Source: Mesorhizobium waimense (GTDB taxonomy: Bacteria; Pseudomonadota; Alphaproteobacteria; Rhizobiales; Rhizobiaceae). From it: a stretch of 64,000 nt of DNA. The stretch is taken from NCBI RefSeq assembly GCF_003601975.1, contig NZ_QZWZ01000014.1, forward strand, positions 1 through 64,000. Reading direction: 5' to 3'. Below are positions 43,374 through 54,700 of this stretch, in pieces. A program made the translations under genes and the position numbers. Each line of letters begins with the position of its first letter. The first letter of the stretch is position 1. The notes beneath the pieces are model-generated. The model did no database searches. It saw only the letters and a program-made list of their open reading frames with translations, and was not told the origin of the DNA.

Positions 43374-44114
43374 CTACCCCTGCGACGGCCTGAACCGCGC
43401 CACCAACGTGTGGCTGTCTGCCGCGTAGGTAAAGCGGACTTGGGTGACCGGATGCTCGGCGCTCCAGGTCCGCCGCTCGACCACCAGGCACGGCGCGCCG
43501 GGCTCGATGTCGAGGGCATCGGCAATGTGCTGGTCGGCGGCAATGGCGCGGATACGATGTTCGGCTTCGCTCCAAGGCACGCGGCCGATCAGCCAGGGGC
43601 CGGGCGCGATATCAAGAAATTCCTCCTCGCCAGCCTCCACGACGGCGGTCAGATTGATCAGCCGCTGTTCGTGCGCGAACGGCCGCTGTCCGGCGAAATG
43701 CAGGCACTCCAGCGCCAACACCGGTCCTGCGCCGGTCAGCTCAAGCAGCGCGCGGTCCTCGGCGCTGCTGCGCCGCTTCAGCCGCGCCAGCCTTTCATAG
43801 CGATAGGGAAGTCCGAGCGCCTCGACCTCGATCCGGATGTCGTGGATCTCCAGCACCGCCGCCTGCGATTGCGGCCTGCGCACAAAGCTGCCCGAACGGC
43901 GGCGGCGCTCGATCAGGCCGGCCTTGGCCAGTTGCGACAGCGCCTTGTTCACCGTCATGCGCGAGCAATTGTATTCCGCCGTCAGCTCGTGTTCGAAGGG
44001 GATGCGGTGACCGGGCGCCCACGCGCCTGACAGGATTTTTTCGCTGATGTCGGACAGGATGCGCTGATGCAGCGAGCCGCCGCCTTCCACCGCCGCTGTT
44101 TCGATCAGGCTCAT
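43374..44114 (-). CDS. hutC: Histidine utilisation repressor HutC
   Basis: 246 residues: GntR winged helix at about 12-80 (H-Q-R-I-L-S-D-I-S-E-K-I, then P-G-H-R-I-P-F-E-H-E-L-T-A-E-Y-N-C-S-R-M-T-V-N-K-A-L) and a UTRA ligand domain from about 95 to 240. HutC binds urocanate, which releases it from its operator and switches on the hut genes. Its ATG overlaps the hutF stop by one base, so hutF-hutC form one operon that runs leftward from the shared operator at 45519-45530, giving negative feedback. Confidence 0.94.
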   Translation of the reverse strand: MSLIETAAVEGGGSLHQRILSDISEKILSGAWAPGHRIPFEHELTAEYNCSRMTVNKALSQLAKAGLIERRRRSGSFVRRPQSQAAVLEIHDIRIEVEALGLPYRYERLARLKRRSSAEDRALLELTGAGPVLALECLHFAGQRPFAHEQRLINLTAVVEAGEEEFLDIAPGPWLIGRVPWSEAEHRIRAIAADQHIADALDIEPGAPCLVVERRTWSAEHPVTQVRFTYAADSHTLVARFRPSQG

Positions 44115-45463
44115 GCCGAAAGCGCCGTCATCACTTTGCGGAAGCGCTCGGCAATCGCCTCGCGCTTGGCATGCCTGCCGCCGCTGACCAGTTTTACGCC
44201 ATGCACCCAGACGCAGTCGACCTTGGTGCCATTGGCGAAGATCCAGGCGTCCAGGATCGCGTCGCCCGCCTTTCCGGCCAGCGATGGATGATCTGCATCG
44301 AGCGAGACGAAATCGGCCGGACCGGCGGCAACAATCTGCGACGGACCGGCACCGAGCGCGGCGCTGCCGCCGTCGAGCGCCGCATCGAACAAGGCGCGCC
44401 CGGTCGAGCCGCCGGCGACCGCCAGCACATTGCGGGCGCGATGCGCAAGGCGTTGCGAATATTCGAGCTGCCTGAGCTCGTCGGGCAAGCCGATCAGCAC
44501 ATTGGAATCGGAGCCGACACCGAAGCGTCCGCCATGTTCTCGGAACAGCGGCGCGGCAAAGGTGCCGTCGCCGAGATTAGCCTCGGTGATCGGACACAGA
44601 CCGGCGATGGCGCCGCTTTTGGCCATGCCGATTGTCTCGGTTTCGGTCATATGGGTGGCGTGTATCAGGCACCAGCGCCTGTCCACCCCGGCATTGGAGA
44701 GCAGCCATTCGACCGGGTGTGCGCCGGACCAGGCGAGGCAGTCCTCGACCTCTTTCACCTGCTCGGCGACGTGGATGTGGATCGGCCCGTCCGGCGCCAT
44801 CGCCGCGACCGCGGCGAGTTCATCGGGGGGCGCGGCGCGCAGACTGTGTGGGGCGACGCCGACGACGGCTTGATTCAAAGTGCGAACACACTTCCGGCTT
44901 TTCTCAAGCAGGCGCGCGAACCGATCCACATCATTGATGAATCGCCGCTGGCCTTCATTGGGAGCAGCGCCACCGAAGGAGGAATGCGCGTAAAACACCG
45001 GCAGCAGCGTCAACCCGATGCCTGTCTCGCCGGCCGCCGCCGCGATGCGCTCGGCCATCTCGGCGATGTTGGCGTAGGGTTTTCCGTCGCGATCGTGGTG
45101 CAGATAGTGGAATTCGCCGACGCGCGAAAAACCGGCCTCCAGCATCTCGACATAGAGCTGCGCCGCGACCGCCTCGACCTGGTCGGGCGTCATCGACAGC
45201 GCGAAGCGATACATCACCTCGCGCCAACTCCAGAAACTGTCAGGGGAAGGGCCGCGCAATTCGGCAAGGCCGGCCATGCCGCGCTGGAAAGCATGGCTGT
45301 GCAGATTCGGTATGCCGGGAACCACGATGGCATGGCGCTCGTCACCGGTTTGCGGCGATGTACCTGGGTCGACTGTCACGATGCGGCCGTCAGCCAGCGA
45401 TATCCTGACATTGCCGTGCCAGCTGTCGGGCAGCAGCGCCTGTTCCGCAAAGATCGCCGTCAC
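44111..45463 (-). CDS. hutF: Formimidoylglutamate deiminase
   Basis: 450 residues from a GTG at 45463 (GGAG nine bases upstream); an in-frame ATG at 45517 would overlap the operator. An amidohydrolase that converts N-formimidoylglutamate to N-formylglutamate and ammonia. The metal motif H-S-H-A-F-Q-R-G is near residue 55, followed by L-H-H-D near 125, H-I-H-V-A-E-Q near 235, H-A-T-H near 280 and G-S-D-S-N near 330. Its presence with hutG shows the five-step hut route, which releases formate, not formamide. Confidence 0.94.
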   Translation of the reverse strand: MTAIFAEQALLPDSWHGNVRISLADGRIVTVDPGTSPQTGDERHAIVVPGIPNLHSHAFQRGMAGLAELRGPSPDSFWSWREVMYRFALSMTPDQVEAVAAQLYVEMLEAGFSRVGEFHYLHHDRDGKPYANIAEMAERIAAAAGETGIGLTLLPVFYAHSSFGGAAPNEGQRRFINDVDRFARLLEKSRKCVRTLNQAVVGVAPHSLRAAPPDELAAVAAMAPDGPIHIHVAEQVKEVEDCLAWSGAHPVEWLLSNAGVDRRWCLIHATHMTETETIGMAKSGAIAGLCPITEANLGDGTFAAPLFREHGGRFGVGSDSNVLIGLPDELRQLEYSQRLAHRARNVLAVAGGSTGRALFDAALDGGSAALGAGPSQIVAAGPADFVSLDADHPSLAGKAGDAILDAWIFANGTKVDCVWVHGVKLVSGGRHAKREAIAERFRKVMTALSA

Positions 45464-45518
45464 GTTTTTCTCCGAATCCCGCTTTCCATTCACGATAGCA
45501 CTTGCAGTGCGTTTCAAT

Positions 45519-45530
45519 ATGTATATACAT
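45519..45530. promoter_or_regulatory. HutC-type operator between hutF and hutI
   Basis: ATGTATATACAT is a perfect 12-base palindrome matching the TGTATATACA-type core bound by HutC repressors. It sits in the 93-base gap between the hutF and hutI starts, 27 bases before the hutI ATG, with TTGCAG (45502-45507) 17 bases before ATACAT as a possible rightward promoter. One site could repress both directions. Confidence 0.7.
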
Positions 45531-45556
45531 AATCGCTATCCATTGAAACGGAAAAG

Positions 45557-46795
45557 ATGATGGCGGCACAAATGAAAAGCCGGGCAGGGGGCCTTCACCT
45601 TTGGCGCAATGCGCGCCTGGCGACCTTGTCCGAAAACACGTCCGGACTTGGCATCGTCGAAAAGGGCGCGATCGCCGCGCGCGATGGTCAGATCGTCTAT
45701 GCCGGCCCGGAAGCTGAGATGCCGTCGGGCCTCGCTCAAGGCGCCGAGAGCGTCGACTGCGAGGGCCGTTGGATCACGCCCGGCCTGATCGACTGCCACA
45801 CGCATCTTGTTTATGCCGGCAACCGCGCCAACGAATTCGAGATGCGTCTGGCCGGCGCCACCTACGAAGAAGTCGCCAAAGCCGGTGGCGGCATTGTCTC
45901 CTCGGTCAAATCCCTGCGTGCCGCCAGCGAGGACGAACTGGTAGCCCAGACGCTGCCGCGCCTCGATGCGCTGATGGCGGAAGGCGTCACAACCGTAGAA
46001 ATAAAGTCGGGCTATGGCCTCGATCTCGACAACGAGAAGAAGTCGCTGCGGGCGGCTCGGCAACTGGACAACAAGCACCCGGTGACAGTCCGCACCACCT
46101 GCCTCGCCGCCCACGCGCTGCCGCCAGAGGCAAAGGGCGACAAGGACGCTTTCATCGATCTGGTCGCCAAGGAAATCCTGCCTGCCGTCTCGGCCGAAGG
46201 CCTGGCCGATGCGGTCGACGGTTTTTGCGAAGGCATCGCCTTTTCGCCCGAGCAGATGGCACGTGTCTTCGACGCGGCCGGGGCGCTCGGCTTGCCCGTA
46301 AAACTCCACGCCGACCAGCTTTCCAACCTGCATGGCGCCGAGCTTGCTGCCCGCTATGGCGCGCTGTCGGCCGACCATCTCGAATACACCGATGAGGCCG
46401 GCGCGGCGGCAATGGCCAGGGCCGGTACCGTGGCGACGATCCTGCCCGGCGCCTATTATTTCATCCGCGAAACCAAGAAGCCGCCGATTGCCCTGTTTCG
46501 GCAGCATGGCGTGAAGATGGCCGTCGCCACCGACTGCAATCCTGGCACCTCGCCGCTGACCTCGCTGCTGCTGACCATGAACATGGCCGCGACCTTGTTC
46601 GGCCTGACGGTCGAGGAATGCCTTGCGGGAGTCACCCGCGAAGCGGCTCGCGCGCTCGGGCTGCAGCAAAAGACCGGCACCTTGGAGGCCGGCAAGTCCG
46701 CCGATCTCGCGATCTGGGACATCGAACGTCCGGCCGAACTCGTCTACCGCATGGGCTTCAACCCGCTGCATGCCCGCATCTGGAGAGGACAATGA
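45557..46795 (+). CDS. hutI: Imidazolonepropionase
   Basis: 412 residues from the first of two ATGs at 45557. A zinc amidohydrolase that opens imidazolone propionate to N-formimidoylglutamate. Metal-binding H-T-H near residue 80 ([10 protein letters not shown]), K-S-G-Y-G near 155, H-A near 185 (L-A-A-H-A-L-P), H-A-D-Q near 255 and A-T-D-C-N-P-G near 330 are all present. First gene of the rightward hut operon; its stop overlaps the hutH start by four bases. Confidence 0.96.
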   Translation: MMAAQMKSRAGGLHLWRNARLATLSENTSGLGIVEKGAIAARDGQIVYAGPEAEMPSGLAQGAESVDCEGRWITPGLIDCHTHLVYAGNRANEFEMRLAGATYEEVAKAGGGIVSSVKSLRAASEDELVAQTLPRLDALMAEGVTTVEIKSGYGLDLDNEKKSLRAARQLDNKHPVTVRTTCLAAHALPPEAKGDKDAFIDLVAKEILPAVSAEGLADAVDGFCEGIAFSPEQMARVFDAAGALGLPVKLHADQLSNLHGAELAARYGALSADHLEYTDEAGAAAMARAGTVATILPGAYYFIRETKKPPIALFRQHGVKMAVATDCNPGTSPLTSLLLTMNMAATLFGLTVEECLAGVTREAARALGLQQKTGTLEAGKSADLAIWDIERPAELVYRMGFNPLHARIWRGQ

Positions 46796-48333
46796 CTGAA
46801 CTCGTTTTGAAGCCCGGCAATGCGACGCTTGCCGACTGGCGCGCCATCTATCGCGGCGCGGTGCCGAAACTCGACAATACCTGCCGGCCAAAAATCAAGG
46901 CCAGCGCCGAGGCCGTCGCAAGGATCGTCGCCAAGGGCGAGCCGGTCTATGGCATCAACACCGGCTTCGGCAAATTGGCCAGCGTCCGCATTCCCGCCGC
47001 CGACCTCGAGACGCTCCAGCGCAACATCGTGCTGTCGCATGCCGCAGGTGTCGGCGAGCCGATGCCGGTCGCTGTCACCAGGCTGATGATGGCGCTGAAG
47101 CTCGCCAGCCTGGCCCAGGGCGCTTCCGGCGTGCGGCCGCAGACCATCGAATTGCTGGAAGCCATGCTCGCCAATGACGTCATCCCGGTGGTGCCGGCGC
47201 AAGGTTCGGTCGGCGCTTCCGGCGACCTCGCGCCGCTGTCGCACATGACGGCGGTGATGATCGGCGTCGGCGAATGTTTTACGCCGCATGGCCGCTTCCC
47301 GGCCAAGGTCGCCTTCGTCTCGCACGGGCTGGAGCCGGTCATGCTCGGCGCCAAGGAAGGCTTGGCGCTGCTCAACGGCACGCAGTTCTCGACCGCCTAT
47401 GCGCTGGCCGCTCTGTTCGAGGCCGAGGTCCTCTACCAGTCGGCTCTGGTCGCCGGCGCCCTGTCGACCGACGCCGCCAAGGGCTCCGACGCGCCCTTCG
47501 ATCCGCGCATCCATCTCTTAAGAAAGCATCGCGGCCAGATCGAGACGGCAGACGCGCTGCGCAATCTGATGGCCGGCAGCGCCATCCGGGAATCGCATCG
47601 CGTCGGCGACGAGCGCGTGCAGGACCCGTATTGCCTGCGCTGCCAGCCGCAAGTGATGGGCGCCGCTCTGGCCGTGCTGCGTCAGGCCGCCGATACGCTG
47701 GGAACCGAAGCCAACGGCGTCACCGACAATCCGCTGATCTTCGCCGAGGACGACACCGCGCTCTCCGGCGGCAATTTCCACGCCGAGCCGGTGGCCTTCG
47801 CCGCCGACATGATCGCGCTCGCCGTCTGCGAGATCGGTTCGCTGTCGGAGCGCCGCATCGCCATGCTGGTCGATCCGGCGCTGTCGGGCATGCCGGCTTT
47901 TCTCACGCCGAAGCCGGGACTGAACTCCGGCTTCATGATCCCGCAGGTGACTGCGGCGGCCCTCGTTTCCGAGAACAAGCAGAAGGCTTACCCGGCCAGC
48001 GTCGATTCCATCCCGACCTCGGCCAACCAGGAAGACCACGTCTCGATGGCCGCCCATGGCGCGCGCCGGCTGATCGGCATGATCGAGAACGCGACGGCTG
48101 TCATCGGAATAGAATTGCTGGCCGCGGCCCAAGGTTGCGACTTCCATGCCCCGCTGCCATCGAGCGCGGCGCTGGAGGCGGTGCGCAAGCTGGTTAGGGC
48201 TGAGGTGCCGCATCTCGACAACGATCGCCACTTCCATCCCGACATGGAAAAGGCCATCGCGATGGTACGCAGTGGTGCAGCGGTGAAGGCGGCTGGTGAG
48301 GTTGCGCTGCCCGCGATCTCGGGAGCGGCATGA
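46792..48333 (+). CDS. hutH: Histidine ammonia-lyase
   Basis: 513 residues. It removes ammonia from L-histidine to give urocanate, the first step and the source of the inducer. The self-made MIO cofactor forms from Ala-Ser-Gly in [12 protein letters not shown] near residue 145. Y-G-I-N-T-G-F-G near 53 supplies the catalytic Tyr, and [10 protein letters not shown] near 280 and N-S-G-F-M near 380 are further family marks. Coupled to hutI (ATGA) and to hutG (its stop overlaps the hutG ATG). Confidence 0.97.
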   Translation: MTELVLKPGNATLADWRAIYRGAVPKLDNTCRPKIKASAEAVARIVAKGEPVYGINTGFGKLASVRIPAADLETLQRNIVLSHAAGVGEPMPVAVTRLMMALKLASLAQGASGVRPQTIELLEAMLANDVIPVVPAQGSVGASGDLAPLSHMTAVMIGVGECFTPHGRFPAKVAFVSHGLEPVMLGAKEGLALLNGTQFSTAYALAALFEAEVLYQSALVAGALSTDAAKGSDAPFDPRIHLLRKHRGQIETADALRNLMAGSAIRESHRVGDERVQDPYCLRCQPQVMGAALAVLRQAADTLGTEANGVTDNPLIFAEDDTALSGGNFHAEPVAFAADMIALAVCEIGSLSERRIAMLVDPALSGMPAFLTPKPGLNSGFMIPQVTAAALVSENKQKAYPASVDSIPTSANQEDHVSMAAHGARRLIGMIENATAVIGIELLAAAQGCDFHAPLPSSAALEAVRKLVRAEVPHLDNDRHFHPDMEKAIAMVRSGAAVKAAGEVALPAISGAA

Positions 48334-49145
48334 TGGCCGACTGGCTCACGGTAACGCGCGGCACGGCGCCGCTGCTGGTTTCGATCCCACACACTGGCAT
48401 CGATCTCGCCGGCTTAGAGAACCGGCTGGTGTCGCGCTGGCTCGGTCGTCGCGACTGCGACTGGTGGATCGACAATCTATATGACTTTGCCGCTGGCCTC
48501 GGCGCGACGGTCGTCCATACGGCCATCTCGCGCACCGTCATCGACGTCAATCGCGATCCCACCGGCGCCTCGCTCTATCCCGGCCAGGCGACGACCGGGC
48601 TCTGCCCGACCGAGACCTTCGATGGCGATCCGCTCTACCGCGAAGGCGAGGAGCCGGGACCGTCGGAGGTTGATGAGCGTCGCGAAAAGTACTTCGTGCC
48701 CTACCATGCGGCCTTGCAGGTAGAAATCGACCGGCTGCGCGGCCTGCACGGCAAGATCGTGCTCTACGATTGCCATTCGATCCGCTCGGTACTGCCGCGC
48801 CTGTTCGAGGGCACGCTGCCGGTGTTCAACCTAGGCACCAATGATGGCAAGAGCGCCGATGCTGGCTTGCAGGCGATGGTTGGCCAGATCATGGCCGAAA
48901 CCGGCGAGACCTCTGTCGTCAACGGCCGCTTCAAGGGCGGCTGGATCACGCGCCATTTCGGCCAACCGCAAAACGGCGTCCATGCGCTGCAGATGGAACT
49001 CTCCAATCGCGGCTATATGCGCGAGCCCGAGGGCAAGGGCGCGCCGGACAATTGGCCGGTGCCCTACGATGTCGCGTTCGCCGCACCCATGGCCGCCACG
49101 CTGAAAAAGATCCTCGAAACCGCGATTGACTGGGCCGGGCGCTGA
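48330..49145 (+). CDS. hutG: N-formylglutamate deformylase
   Basis: 271 residues of the FGase family (N-formylglutamate amidohydrolase). It hydrolyses N-formylglutamate, the product of HutF, to glutamate and formate. Family marks are S-I-P-H-T-G near residue 20, [13 protein letters not shown] near 74, Y-D-C-H-S-I near 150 with a metal-binding His, and [11 protein letters not shown] near 225. The start overlaps the hutH stop; 25 bases follow before hutU. Confidence 0.95.
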   Translation: MMADWLTVTRGTAPLLVSIPHTGIDLAGLENRLVSRWLGRRDCDWWIDNLYDFAAGLGATVVHTAISRTVIDVNRDPTGASLYPGQATTGLCPTETFDGDPLYREGEEPGPSEVDERREKYFVPYHAALQVEIDRLRGLHGKIVLYDCHSIRSVLPRLFEGTLPVFNLGTNDGKSADAGLQAMVGQIMAETGETSVVNGRFKGGWITRHFGQPQNGVHALQMELSNRGYMREPEGKGAPDNWPVPYDVAFAAPMAATLKKILETAIDWAGR

Positions 49146-49170
49146 CGCGCCGCCTTACTCGAAAGGGACA

Positions 49171-50844
49171 ATGATGACCGATCCTCGCCACAACATCCGT
49201 GAAGTCCGCAGCCCGCGCGGCGCCGAGCTCAACGCCCGCACCTGGCTGACCGAAGCGCCGCTGCGCATGCTGATGAACAACCTCGACCCGGACGTTGCCG
49301 AAAACCCCAACGAACTGGTCGTCTATGGCGGCATCGGTCGTGCCGCGCGCACCTGGAACGATTTCGACCGCATCGTCGCTTCACTGAAGACGCTCGGCGA
49401 GGACGAGACGCTGCTGGTCCAGTCCGGCAAGCCGGTCGGCGTCTTCCGCACGCATCCGGATGCGCCCCGCGTACTGATCGCCAATTCCAACCTGGTTCCG
49501 CATTGGGCGACCTGGGAGAAGTTCAATGAGCTCGATAAGAAGGGCCTCATGATGTACGGCCAGATGACGGCCGGCTCCTGGATATATATCGGCACGCAAG
49601 GCATCGTGCAGGGCACCTACGAGACCTTCGTCGAGGCCGGCCGCCAGCATTATGGCGGCAATCTCAATGGCAAGTGGATCCTGACCGGCGGCCTTGGCGG
49701 CATGGGCGGCGCCCAGCCGCTGGCAGCCGTCATGGCCGGCGCCTGCTGCCTCGCCGTCGAGTGCGATCCCGACCGCATCGATTTCCGTCTGCGCACCCGC
49801 TATGTCGACGAGCGCGCCGATACGCTCGACGAGGCTCTGGAAAAGATCGAGCGCTGGACCAAGGCGGGGGAGGCGAAGTCGGTCGGCCTGGTCGGCAATA
49901 CCGCCGACATCGTGCCGGAACTGGTGCGGCGCGGCGTGCGCCCCGACATGGTCACCGACCAGACCTCTGCGCATGACCCGCTGAACGGCTATTTGCCCAA
50001 GGGCTGGACGCTGGCCGAATGGCGTGAGAAGCGTACCAGCGATCCGAAGGCGGTTGAGAAGGCGGCTCGCGCGTCGATGCGCGAGCATGTCGAGGCGATG
50101 GTGGCGTTCTGGAACGCCGGCGTGCCGACGCTCGACTACGGCAACAACATCCGCCAGGTGGCCAAGGAAGAAGGCTTCGAGAACGCCTTTGCCTTCCCCG
50201 GTTTCGTGCCCGCCTATATCCGCCCGCTGTTCTGCCGCGGCATCGGTCCGTTCCGCTGGGCGGCGCTTTCTGGCGATCCCGAAGACATATACAAGACCGA
50301 CGCCAAGGTGCGCGAACTCACACCCGGCAACACCCATTTGCACAACTGGCTGGACATGGCGCGCGAGCGCATCGCCTTCCAGGGTCTGCCGGCGCGCATC
50401 TGTTGGGTCGGCCTCGGCGACCGCCACCGACTCGGCCTCGCCTTCAACGAGATGGTGGCCAAGGGCGAGCTCAAGGCGCCTGTCGTCATCGGCCGCGATC
50501 ATCTCGATTCCGGCTCGGTTGCTTCGCCCAACCGCGAGACGGAAGCGATGAAGGACGGCTCCGACGCCGTGTCCGACTGGCCGCTGCTCAACGCACTGCT
50601 CAACACCGCCTCCGGCGCCACCTGGGTGTCGCTGCACCATGGCGGCGGCGTCGGCATGGGCTTCTCGCAGCATTCAGGCATGGTCATCGTTGCCGACGGC
50701 ACGCGTGAAGCTGCCAGACGCCTGGAACGGGTGTTGTGGAACGACCCGGCGACCGGCGTCATGCGCCACGCCGATGCCGGCTACGACATCGCTGTTGACT
50801 GCGCCAAGCAGCACCAGCTCAACCTGCCGGGCATTTTGGGGTGA
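49171..50844 (+). CDS. hutU: Urocanate hydratase
   Basis: 557 residues from the first of two ATGs (GAAAGGG upstream). It adds water to urocanate to give imidazolone propionate, using NAD as an electrophile. The Rossmann motif [12 protein letters not shown] is near residue 170; the catalytic Cys region [12 protein letters not shown] is near 350-362 and Y-G-N-N-I-R-Q near 323. It acts between HutH and HutI. In many genomes hutU precedes hutH; here it follows hutG. A strong hairpin separates it from hutD. Confidence 0.97.
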   Translation: MMTDPRHNIREVRSPRGAELNARTWLTEAPLRMLMNNLDPDVAENPNELVVYGGIGRAARTWNDFDRIVASLKTLGEDETLLVQSGKPVGVFRTHPDAPRVLIANSNLVPHWATWEKFNELDKKGLMMYGQMTAGSWIYIGTQGIVQGTYETFVEAGRQHYGGNLNGKWILTGGLGGMGGAQPLAAVMAGACCLAVECDPDRIDFRLRTRYVDERADTLDEALEKIERWTKAGEAKSVGLVGNTADIVPELVRRGVRPDMVTDQTSAHDPLNGYLPKGWTLAEWREKRTSDPKAVEKAARASMREHVEAMVAFWNAGVPTLDYGNNIRQVAKEEGFENAFAFPGFVPAYIRPLFCRGIGPFRWAALSGDPEDIYKTDAKVRELTPGNTHLHNWLDMARERIAFQGLPARICWVGLGDRHRLGLAFNEMVAKGELKAPVVIGRDHLDSGSVASPNRETEAMKDGSDAVSDWPLLNALLNTASGATWVSLHHGGGVGMGFSQHSGMVIVADGTREAARRLERVLWNDPATGVMRHADAGYDIAVDCAKQHQLNLPGILG

Positions 50845-50866
50845 GAAATGTCCGGCCGCAGGCAGG

Positions 50867-50892
50867 CGAAAAGCCGCAGGATCGGCTTTTCG
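50867..50892 (+). terminator. Hairpin between hutU and hutD (partial terminator or processing site)
   Basis: CGAAAAGCCG (50867-50876) and CGGCTTTTCG (50883-50892) form a perfect ten-pair stem with a six-base loop, 22 bases after the hutU stop. It is followed by AGTTTCG, not a long T-run, so termination may be incomplete, lowering hutD expression relative to hutU or protecting the 3' end of the message. Confidence 0.6.
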
Positions 50893-50930
50893 AGTTTCGA
50901 ACGCCCGTTGCCATAGCGGAGGGCTGAGCG

Positions 50931-51518
50931 GTGCGCATCCTTCGTGCCGCCGACTATCGCGTCATGCCGTGGAAGAACGGCGGCGGCACGACGACCGAAA
51001 TCGCCGTCTCGCCTGAGGGCGCCGGGCTCGATGATTTCGACTGGCGCGTCTCGATGGCGCGCGTCGAGGCCGGCGGGTCTTTCTCCAGCTTTGCCGACGT
51101 CGACCGCACTTTGGCCGTGCTGGAAGGCGAGGGCATCATCCTCAATATCGCCGGTCAGGCCCCGAAGGAACTGACGGGCACAACCGCCCCGTTTTCCTTC
51201 CCGGCCGACGTGCCGACGGGAGCATCGCTGATCGCCGGGCCGATCACCGATCTCAACGTCATGACGCGCCGCACCCGCATGACTCACACTATCGAGCGGC
51301 TGTTGATTTCCACCGTGACCGACGTTCCGTCGGCTGCCGATGCGACGCTCATCCTGTGCCTCGACGGCGAACTCGCGGTGCACAGCGCCGCGTCGGCGTG
51401 CCTGGGTCCGCTGGATGCGGTTCTGCTGAGGCAGGGTGCCTCAAGGCTTCGCCTGGAGCCCGCCGGTGCGGTGGCTCTGTTCGTCGTCCACATCGGCCGT
51501 GTTCCCGGAAATGGTTAA
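50931..51518 (+). CDS. hutD: HutD-family cupin protein
   Basis: 195 residues from a GTG at 50931 (GGAGGG upstream). HutD (Ves-like) proteins are bicupins without a known enzyme activity; they are thought to limit hut activity, perhaps by binding formylglutamate, as shown for Pseudomonas. Family marks are M-P-W-K-N-G-G-G-T-T-T-E-I-A near residue 12, D-W-R-V-S-M-A-R-V near 37, D-R-T-L-A-V-L-E-G-E-G near 58 and G-P-I-T-D-L-N-V-M near 103. Last gene of the rightward hut operon, behind the hairpin at 50867. Confidence 0.92.
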   Translation: MRILRAADYRVMPWKNGGGTTTEIAVSPEGAGLDDFDWRVSMARVEAGGSFSSFADVDRTLAVLEGEGIILNIAGQAPKELTGTTAPFSFPADVPTGASLIAGPITDLNVMTRRTRMTHTIERLLISTVTDVPSAADATLILCLDGELAVHSAASACLGPLDAVLLRQGASRLRLEPAGAVALFVVHIGRVPGNG

Positions 51519-51644
51519 CGCCTGTCTCCAAACATGATCGCGCCGCCGGCGAAATATCGCGTAAGCTGTTGCCCGTACCACGAAAAAGCCTGAATCCGAT
51601 CAAATCCGAATGGGTGCGAGGGGCGCTCATCCGGAAGTTGTCGA

Positions 51645-51662
51645 GAGACGGCGCCCCGTCTC
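51645..51662 (+). promoter_or_regulatory. Hairpin in the region upstream of ndvB
   Basis: GAGACGG (51645-51651) and CCGTCTC (51656-51662) form a perfect seven-pair stem with a CGCC loop, about 115 bases before the ndvB ATG. The 258-base gap between hutD and ndvB otherwise shows no gene. It may close the hut transcript or lie in the ndvB leader. Confidence 0.35.
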
Positions 51663-51776
51663 GCGCGGAAACAACATTTCGGCCAATGTCGCTATGCAAC
51701 CAATTGCATTTGAATCGGTTTTAGGGACATTGCCGTGGCGTGGACGCCGCATCGCGCCCGCTATACGGAATTTTCA

Positions 51777-54700
51777 ATGAACATACAGACGAACCCCGCC
51801 AAGATCGAAAAGACGAGCGCCGCCTTTCCGGCCATTACGGAAGAGCCGATCCGCTCCAATTTCCTGCCAGAGGACCGCCTGCGTGCGCTGGGCAGCGGCC
51901 TTGCCGAAGGCGAAGTTGGGGACCTATTCGGGCTGACGCCGTTCGAATTCCAGGCCCGTATCCGCGACAGCGCGAAACGGATTCTCGAAGTCTACCGCTC
52001 GACCAATGCCGCGCAGGCGAAGGGCGAAACCATCACGCCGGCCGCGCAATGGCTGCTCGACAACAACTATCTGGTCGAGGAGACGATCTTCCAGGTCAAG
52101 CGCGATCTGCCGCGCCGCTTCTATCGCCAGTTGCCGACCCTGAAACTGGCCGACGGCACCAGTGTACCGCGCGCTTTGGCGGTGGCCTGGACCTATGTCG
52201 CGCATTCCGACAGCTCGGTCTCGGCGACCATGTTCAAGTCGATCGTCGAAGGTTTCCAGTCGGTCGAGCCGCTGAAGATCGGCGAGCTCTGGGCGCTGCC
52301 ATCGCTGCTGCGCTTCGTGTTGATCGAAAACCTTCGCCGCATCGCCGTGCGCGTCAACCGCACCAGGCAGATGCGCCAGATCGCCAACGAGGTCGCCGAC
52401 CGCGTGCTGGCGACCGACGACAATGCCGACCGCCAGGCGATCCTGTCGCACTACGTTACCCATGCGCAGGACACCACCTTCGCCACCCAGCTGCTCTACC
52501 GTCTGCGCGACGGTTCGCAGAATGCCGGCCGGGCGCTGGAATGGCTGGAGGGCGAGCTCGAGAAGACCGGCTCCGACGCCGAGGAAATCATCATCTCGGA
52601 GCACCACACGCTGTCCAGCGGCAATGTCACCACGGGCAACATCATCCGCGGCCTGCGCCTGATCAACGACGTCGACTGGACGGTGTGGTTCGAAGGCGTC
52701 AGCCGCATCGACACGCTGCTGCGCGAGCGCACCGATTTCGCCGGGCTCGACTTCTTCTCGCGCGACCAGTACCGCACCGCGATCGAGGAACTGGCGCGCC
52801 GCTCCGAGCTGTCCGAATACCGCGTCGCCGAGAAGGCGATCGAGCTTGCCGGCCATGTATCCGGCGCCGACGCCACCGAGAGTGCGGCGCATACGGATGT
52901 CGGTTTCTTCCTCGTCGGCCCGCGCCGGTTGGAGCTGGAAAGGGCGATCGGCTACCGGCCGACCGTCAGCGTCACCGTCAAGCGGACCTTTGCCAGCACC
53001 GGCTGGCTGGGCGTCGTCGTGCCGGTGTTTGGGCTGACCGTCCTGCTTCTGGCGCTCGCCGGCAATGCGCTCACCCATCTCGGCCTGTCGGTGCCGTCGA
53101 TCGTGCTGATGCTGGCGCTGTTCGCGGTGCCGGCCAGCGAGGGCGCGCTCGCCTTCTTCAACACCGTCGTGTCGCTGTTCCTGAAGCCGACGCGGCTCGT
53201 CGGCTACGACTACAAGCACGGCGGCGTGCCGCCCGAGGCGCGCACCCTGGTCGTGGTGCCCTCGCTGATCGGCTCGCGCGACGATGTCGAGGAGAACATC
53301 CGCAACATCGAGGTGCACTACCTCGCCAACACGGCGGACGAAATCCGTTTCGCGCTGCTTTCGGACTGGCCGGACTCCAAGACAGAGATCGACGCCGCCG
53401 ACATCGAAATCCTGCAATACGCCCGCGATGAGATCGCCCGGCTCAACGCCCGCCACCCTTCGGAAGGCGCGCCGCGTTTCTATGTCCTGCACCGGCGCCG
53501 GCTCTACAACGCCGCGCAAGGCTGCTGGATGGGCTGGGAGCGCAAGCGCGGCAAGCTGCACGAATTGAACCTTCTTCTGCGCGGCGACAGCGACACCACC
53601 TTCCTGCCGCTCGACGTGCCGTTGCCGGAAAACGTCGTCCATGTGATGACGCTCGACGCCGATACGCGCACCACGCGCGATGCCGTCGCCACCTTGGCCG
53701 GCAAGCTCAGCCATCCGCTCAACCGGCCGCATTTCGATGCGGCCAAGCGCCGTGTCATCGCCGGCTACACCATCCTGCAGCCGCGCATCACCGCCTCGTT
53801 GACCAGCGGCGACGACGCCTCGTTCTTCCAGCGGATTTTCTCCGCTAATCGCGGCCTCGACCCTTACGTCTTTGCCGTTTCGGACGTCTACCAGGACGTC
53901 TTCGGCGACGGCTCCTTCACCGGCAAGGGCCTCTACCATGTCGATGCCTTCGAGGCGGCGCTGAAGGGCCGCATCGAGGAGAACACCATCCTCAGCCATG
54001 ACCTGCTCGAAGGCGCGCTGGCGCGCTCGGCTCTTGTCACCGATGTCGAACTGGTCGAGGACTATCCGACCCGCTATTCGGTCGATGCTTCCCGCCATCA
54101 CCGCTGGGCGCGTGGCGACTGGCAGTTACTCAGCTTCATCTTCAATCCGCGCTCCGGCGTGCCGGCGCTGTCGCGCTGGAAGATGGTCGACAATCTGCGC
54201 CGCTCGCTGACGCCGATCTTCTGGGTGATGGCGGCGGTCGCCGGCTGGACGCTGCTGCCCTTCACGCAGGCCGCGCAATGGCAGGCGCTGTTGATCCTCA
54301 GCCTGTTCATGGCGCCGACCTTCGACATCGTCAACGGCATCCTGCCGAAGAGCGGCGACCAGACGCCGCGCGGCCATTTCTCGGCGCTGGCGCGCGACAC
54401 CGTCTTCGGCACGGCCCTGGTGGCGCTCAAGATCCTGTTGATGGCGCATAATGCCTGGATGATGGGCGACGCGATCGTGCGTACGGTCTACCGCTTGTTC
54501 GTCAGCCGGCATAACCTGCTCGAATGGCGCACCGCATCGCAGGCGCACAAGAGCGGCGGCAGCGATCTCGGCGCCTATTACGGCATGATGTATGGCGCCG
54601 TGATCATCGGCGTCGTCGGCCTCGCCATTCCAGTGCTCGCCGATTCCACCGGCGCCTTCGTCGCCTTCTTCTTCGCGATTTTCTGGATCGGCTCGCCGGC

